A stretch of DNA of 18,181 bases from Fidelibacterota bacterium UBA7303 (GTDB taxonomy: Bacteria; Fidelibacterota; Marinisomatia; Marinisomatales; UBA1611), in NCBI GenBank assembly GCA_002471805.1, contig DKQR01000078.1, forward strand, positions 1 to 18,181, in the 5' to 3' direction. Position numbers and translations under genes: made by a program. This document shows, piece after piece, positions 16,878 to 18,181 of this stretch. Each line of letters starts with the position of its first letter. Position 1 is the first letter of the stretch. Under the pieces are notes generated by a model. The model was not told the origin of the DNA and searched no databases. It saw nothing but the letters and a program-made list of their open reading frames with translations.

Positions 16878-18181
16878 ATGACAAAATCGTTCATTCGTTT
16901 TAAATCCGTATTTCCATTATTTTTCAGCACCTTCTTTATTATAGCACTACCAGTCAAGGGTCAGGATCTTTGCCCGCCAGCATTTCTGGAAGGATTGTCT
17001 TTGAATGGCGCCGTTGAATTATATTGGCAGGAACCGGACAGCTTAGGTGGTTTAGGGGATGAAGTTTTTTCCGCCTGTTTTCCAGTTTGTGCTACCGCTG
17101 CAGAAGGTTTCACGATAGAACATATAGGTCAGGATACATCCGGAGGCTGGTTTCAGGATTCAGATGGCGAACCCGCTGATTGCGGTGCGGACATGTATGC
17201 TTGTGCAGATGGGGGCTCAGATGGTTTCGGAGCTATCGCAATCTATTCGGATACTCTTGCACCTGTGAACAGCCGCTTGAGTACCGGCTTGATTGACCTG
17301 TCTGCATACTCCAGTGCATTTCTTGTGTTTAACGAATATTATTTATATAGTGATTTTTCTCATGACTCGAACTGGGTTGAAATTTCCACTGATGGATCCA
17401 ATTGGACAGAAGTATTCTATTCCGATCCCATGACCTATGGGGATGGTCATACAATTAGTGGGGTGGACATATCTAATTATGCCGGCCAATCTATCCATAT
17501 TGGTTTCCGGTTTTATGACAGCATTGGTTACAATGAGAACTGGCAAATAGACAATATCAGGGTATTTGGCGGGGACGGAAGCAGTTTTGCAAACCCGTGT
17601 GGAACTTTGACAGGGTACAACATCTATTCGGGAGGTTCTTTAGTGGGTTCCAGCGAAACCAATTCGTATACTGTTACAGGACTTAGTAATAATGTGGAAT
17701 ATTGCTACACTGTGACCGCTGTTTATAGTGAAGGTGAGTCAGCTGAATGTGTACAAGGATGCTTCGCTCCGGTGGATCCATTTGAATTAACCCAATCTTC
17801 TTTCCGCGATACGCTGGACTATAGTGCAGGTGAATATTCTGTATTCGAATTCTTATTAATTAATGGTGATACAGCTGATCATGATTTTCATTTTTCATCG
17901 GATGTACTTATTGAGCCCACCACGGAGAATACTTTATTATCTGACGATTTTAATACAGGGGCATCGGCCAACTTTTTTGACTCTGAAGGTTTTTGGACTA
18001 TCGGAACAACAGATTCAGCAAATGGAACCTATTTAAGTTATCCTGAAGACTCTGACGGGAGTTTTTTCTTTTGGAATGATGGATCTGATCCTTATTATTA
18101 CAACTATACTTCAACAAGCCCCATTCTACAATCCCAAGCAATTCCATATGATGGTTCTGGCCCGGTTTTTTTCATTTTGGA
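16878..18181 (+). CDS. Secreted cysteine-rich adhesin-like protein with Fn3 and jelly-roll domains, 5' part
   Basis: The frame starts at ATG 16878 behind a strong ribosome site and stays open for 434 codons to the window edge. The signal peptide covers about residues 1-28 ('FPLFFSTFFIIALPVKG'). 'CPPAFLEGLSLNGAVELYW' (32-50) looks like the first two strands of an Fn3 domain. Residues about 54-244 then look like a jelly roll of the cleaved-adhesin/MAM/immune-inhibitor type ('GLIDLSAYSSAFLVFNEYY', 'NWVEISTDGSNWTEVF', 'IGFRFYDS', 'NWQIDNIRVFG'). 'TGYNIYSGGSLVGSS' (from 245) through 'VEYCYTVTAVYSEGESAEC' resumes the Fn3. A second jelly roll begins near 'LLSDDFNTGAS'. Repeated Cys pairs suggest disulphides. 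In the family such modules bind proteins or glycans at the cell surface. A sorting tail is expected beyond the window but cannot be seen. The function is unknown. Confidence 0.8.
   Translation, partial: MTKSFIRFKSVFPLFFSTFFIIALPVKGQDLCPPAFLEGLSLNGAVELYWQEPDSLGGLGDEVFSACFPVCATAAEGFTIEHIGQDTSGGWFQDSDGEPADCGADMYACADGGSDGFGAIAIYSDTLAPVNSRLSTGLIDLSAYSSAFLVFNEYYLYSDFSHDSNWVEISTDGSNWTEVFYSDPMTYGDGHTISGVDISNYAGQSIHIGFRFYDSIGYNENWQIDNIRVFGGDGSSFANPCGTLTGYNIYSGGSLVGSSETNSYTVTGLSNNVEYCYTVTAVYSEGESAECVQGCFAPVDPFELTQSSFRDTLDYSAGEYSVFEFLLINGDTADHDFHFSSDVLIEPTTENTLLSDDFNTGASANFFDSEGFWTIGTTDSANGTYLSYPEDSDGSFFFWNDGSDPYYYNYTSTSPILQSQAIPYDGSGPVFFIL

Noticed and set aside
1..18181. Signs of a mobile element, CRISPR array, tRNA or phage insertion.
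   Set aside because: No transposase or integrase motifs, no regularly spaced repeats and no cloverleaf-type sequence were seen; the two near-identical stretches found are explained by the esterase duplication.

Overview
The window looks like marine bacterial DNA from the FCB superphylum, most like Candidatus Marinimicrobia (SAR406) or a relative such as KSB1, Calditrichaeota or Ignavibacteria. The grounds are two C-terminal modules of the 'NYPNPFNP ... KMVLLK' type (type IX secretion, Por-type sorting tails), a TonB-dependent receptor with a carboxypeptidase-regulatory N-domain, a PorV/PorQ-family outer-membrane protein, and large secreted Fn3 or jelly-roll proteins. No rRNA or tRNA gene is present to settle the taxonomy.

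Left and centre, + strand (1-9140). The first 283 bases are the tail of a secreted protein that begins outside the window. After about 236 bp of non-coding sequence comes a compact run of five genes on one strand: a BCCT transporter, a classical short-chain dehydrogenase, a zinc-free medium-chain (quinone oxidoreductase-like) dehydrogenase, a secreted LacZ-type GH2 beta-galactosidase and a secreted CE1/PHB-depolymerase-type esterase with a sorting tail. They overlap or lie within 10 bp of each other, so they probably form one operon. A sixth gene, 53 bp further on, is a second copy of the esterase carrying a lipoprotein-like signal instead of a sorting tail. The apparent theme is extracellular and envelope cleavage of glycosides and esters, coupled to uptake and oxidation of a small, perhaps quaternary-amine, compound.

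Right, - strand (16807-9149). Three genes are coupled by a 1-nt gap and a 1-nt overlap: a TonB-dependent receptor, a 1097-residue secreted protein with a unique N-terminal half, an Fn3 domain and a variant sorting tail ('VVPNPF ... GKFAVIK'), and a PorV/PorQ-like barrel protein. The receptor, exported partner and type IX shuttle/anchor-family protein look like one self-contained surface cassette, and I consider it the best candidate here for an undescribed system.

Far right, + strand (16878 to the window end). A divergent gene, separated from the receptor by only 70 bp, encodes a cysteine-rich secreted protein. In it an adhesin-like jelly-roll domain appears to be inserted inside an Fn3 domain, followed by the start of a second jelly roll. 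The gene runs off the window.

No CRISPR array, insertion sequence, integrase, phage gene, tRNA or rRNA was recognised. Assignments come from reading the sequence and motifs by eye; no database search was possible.
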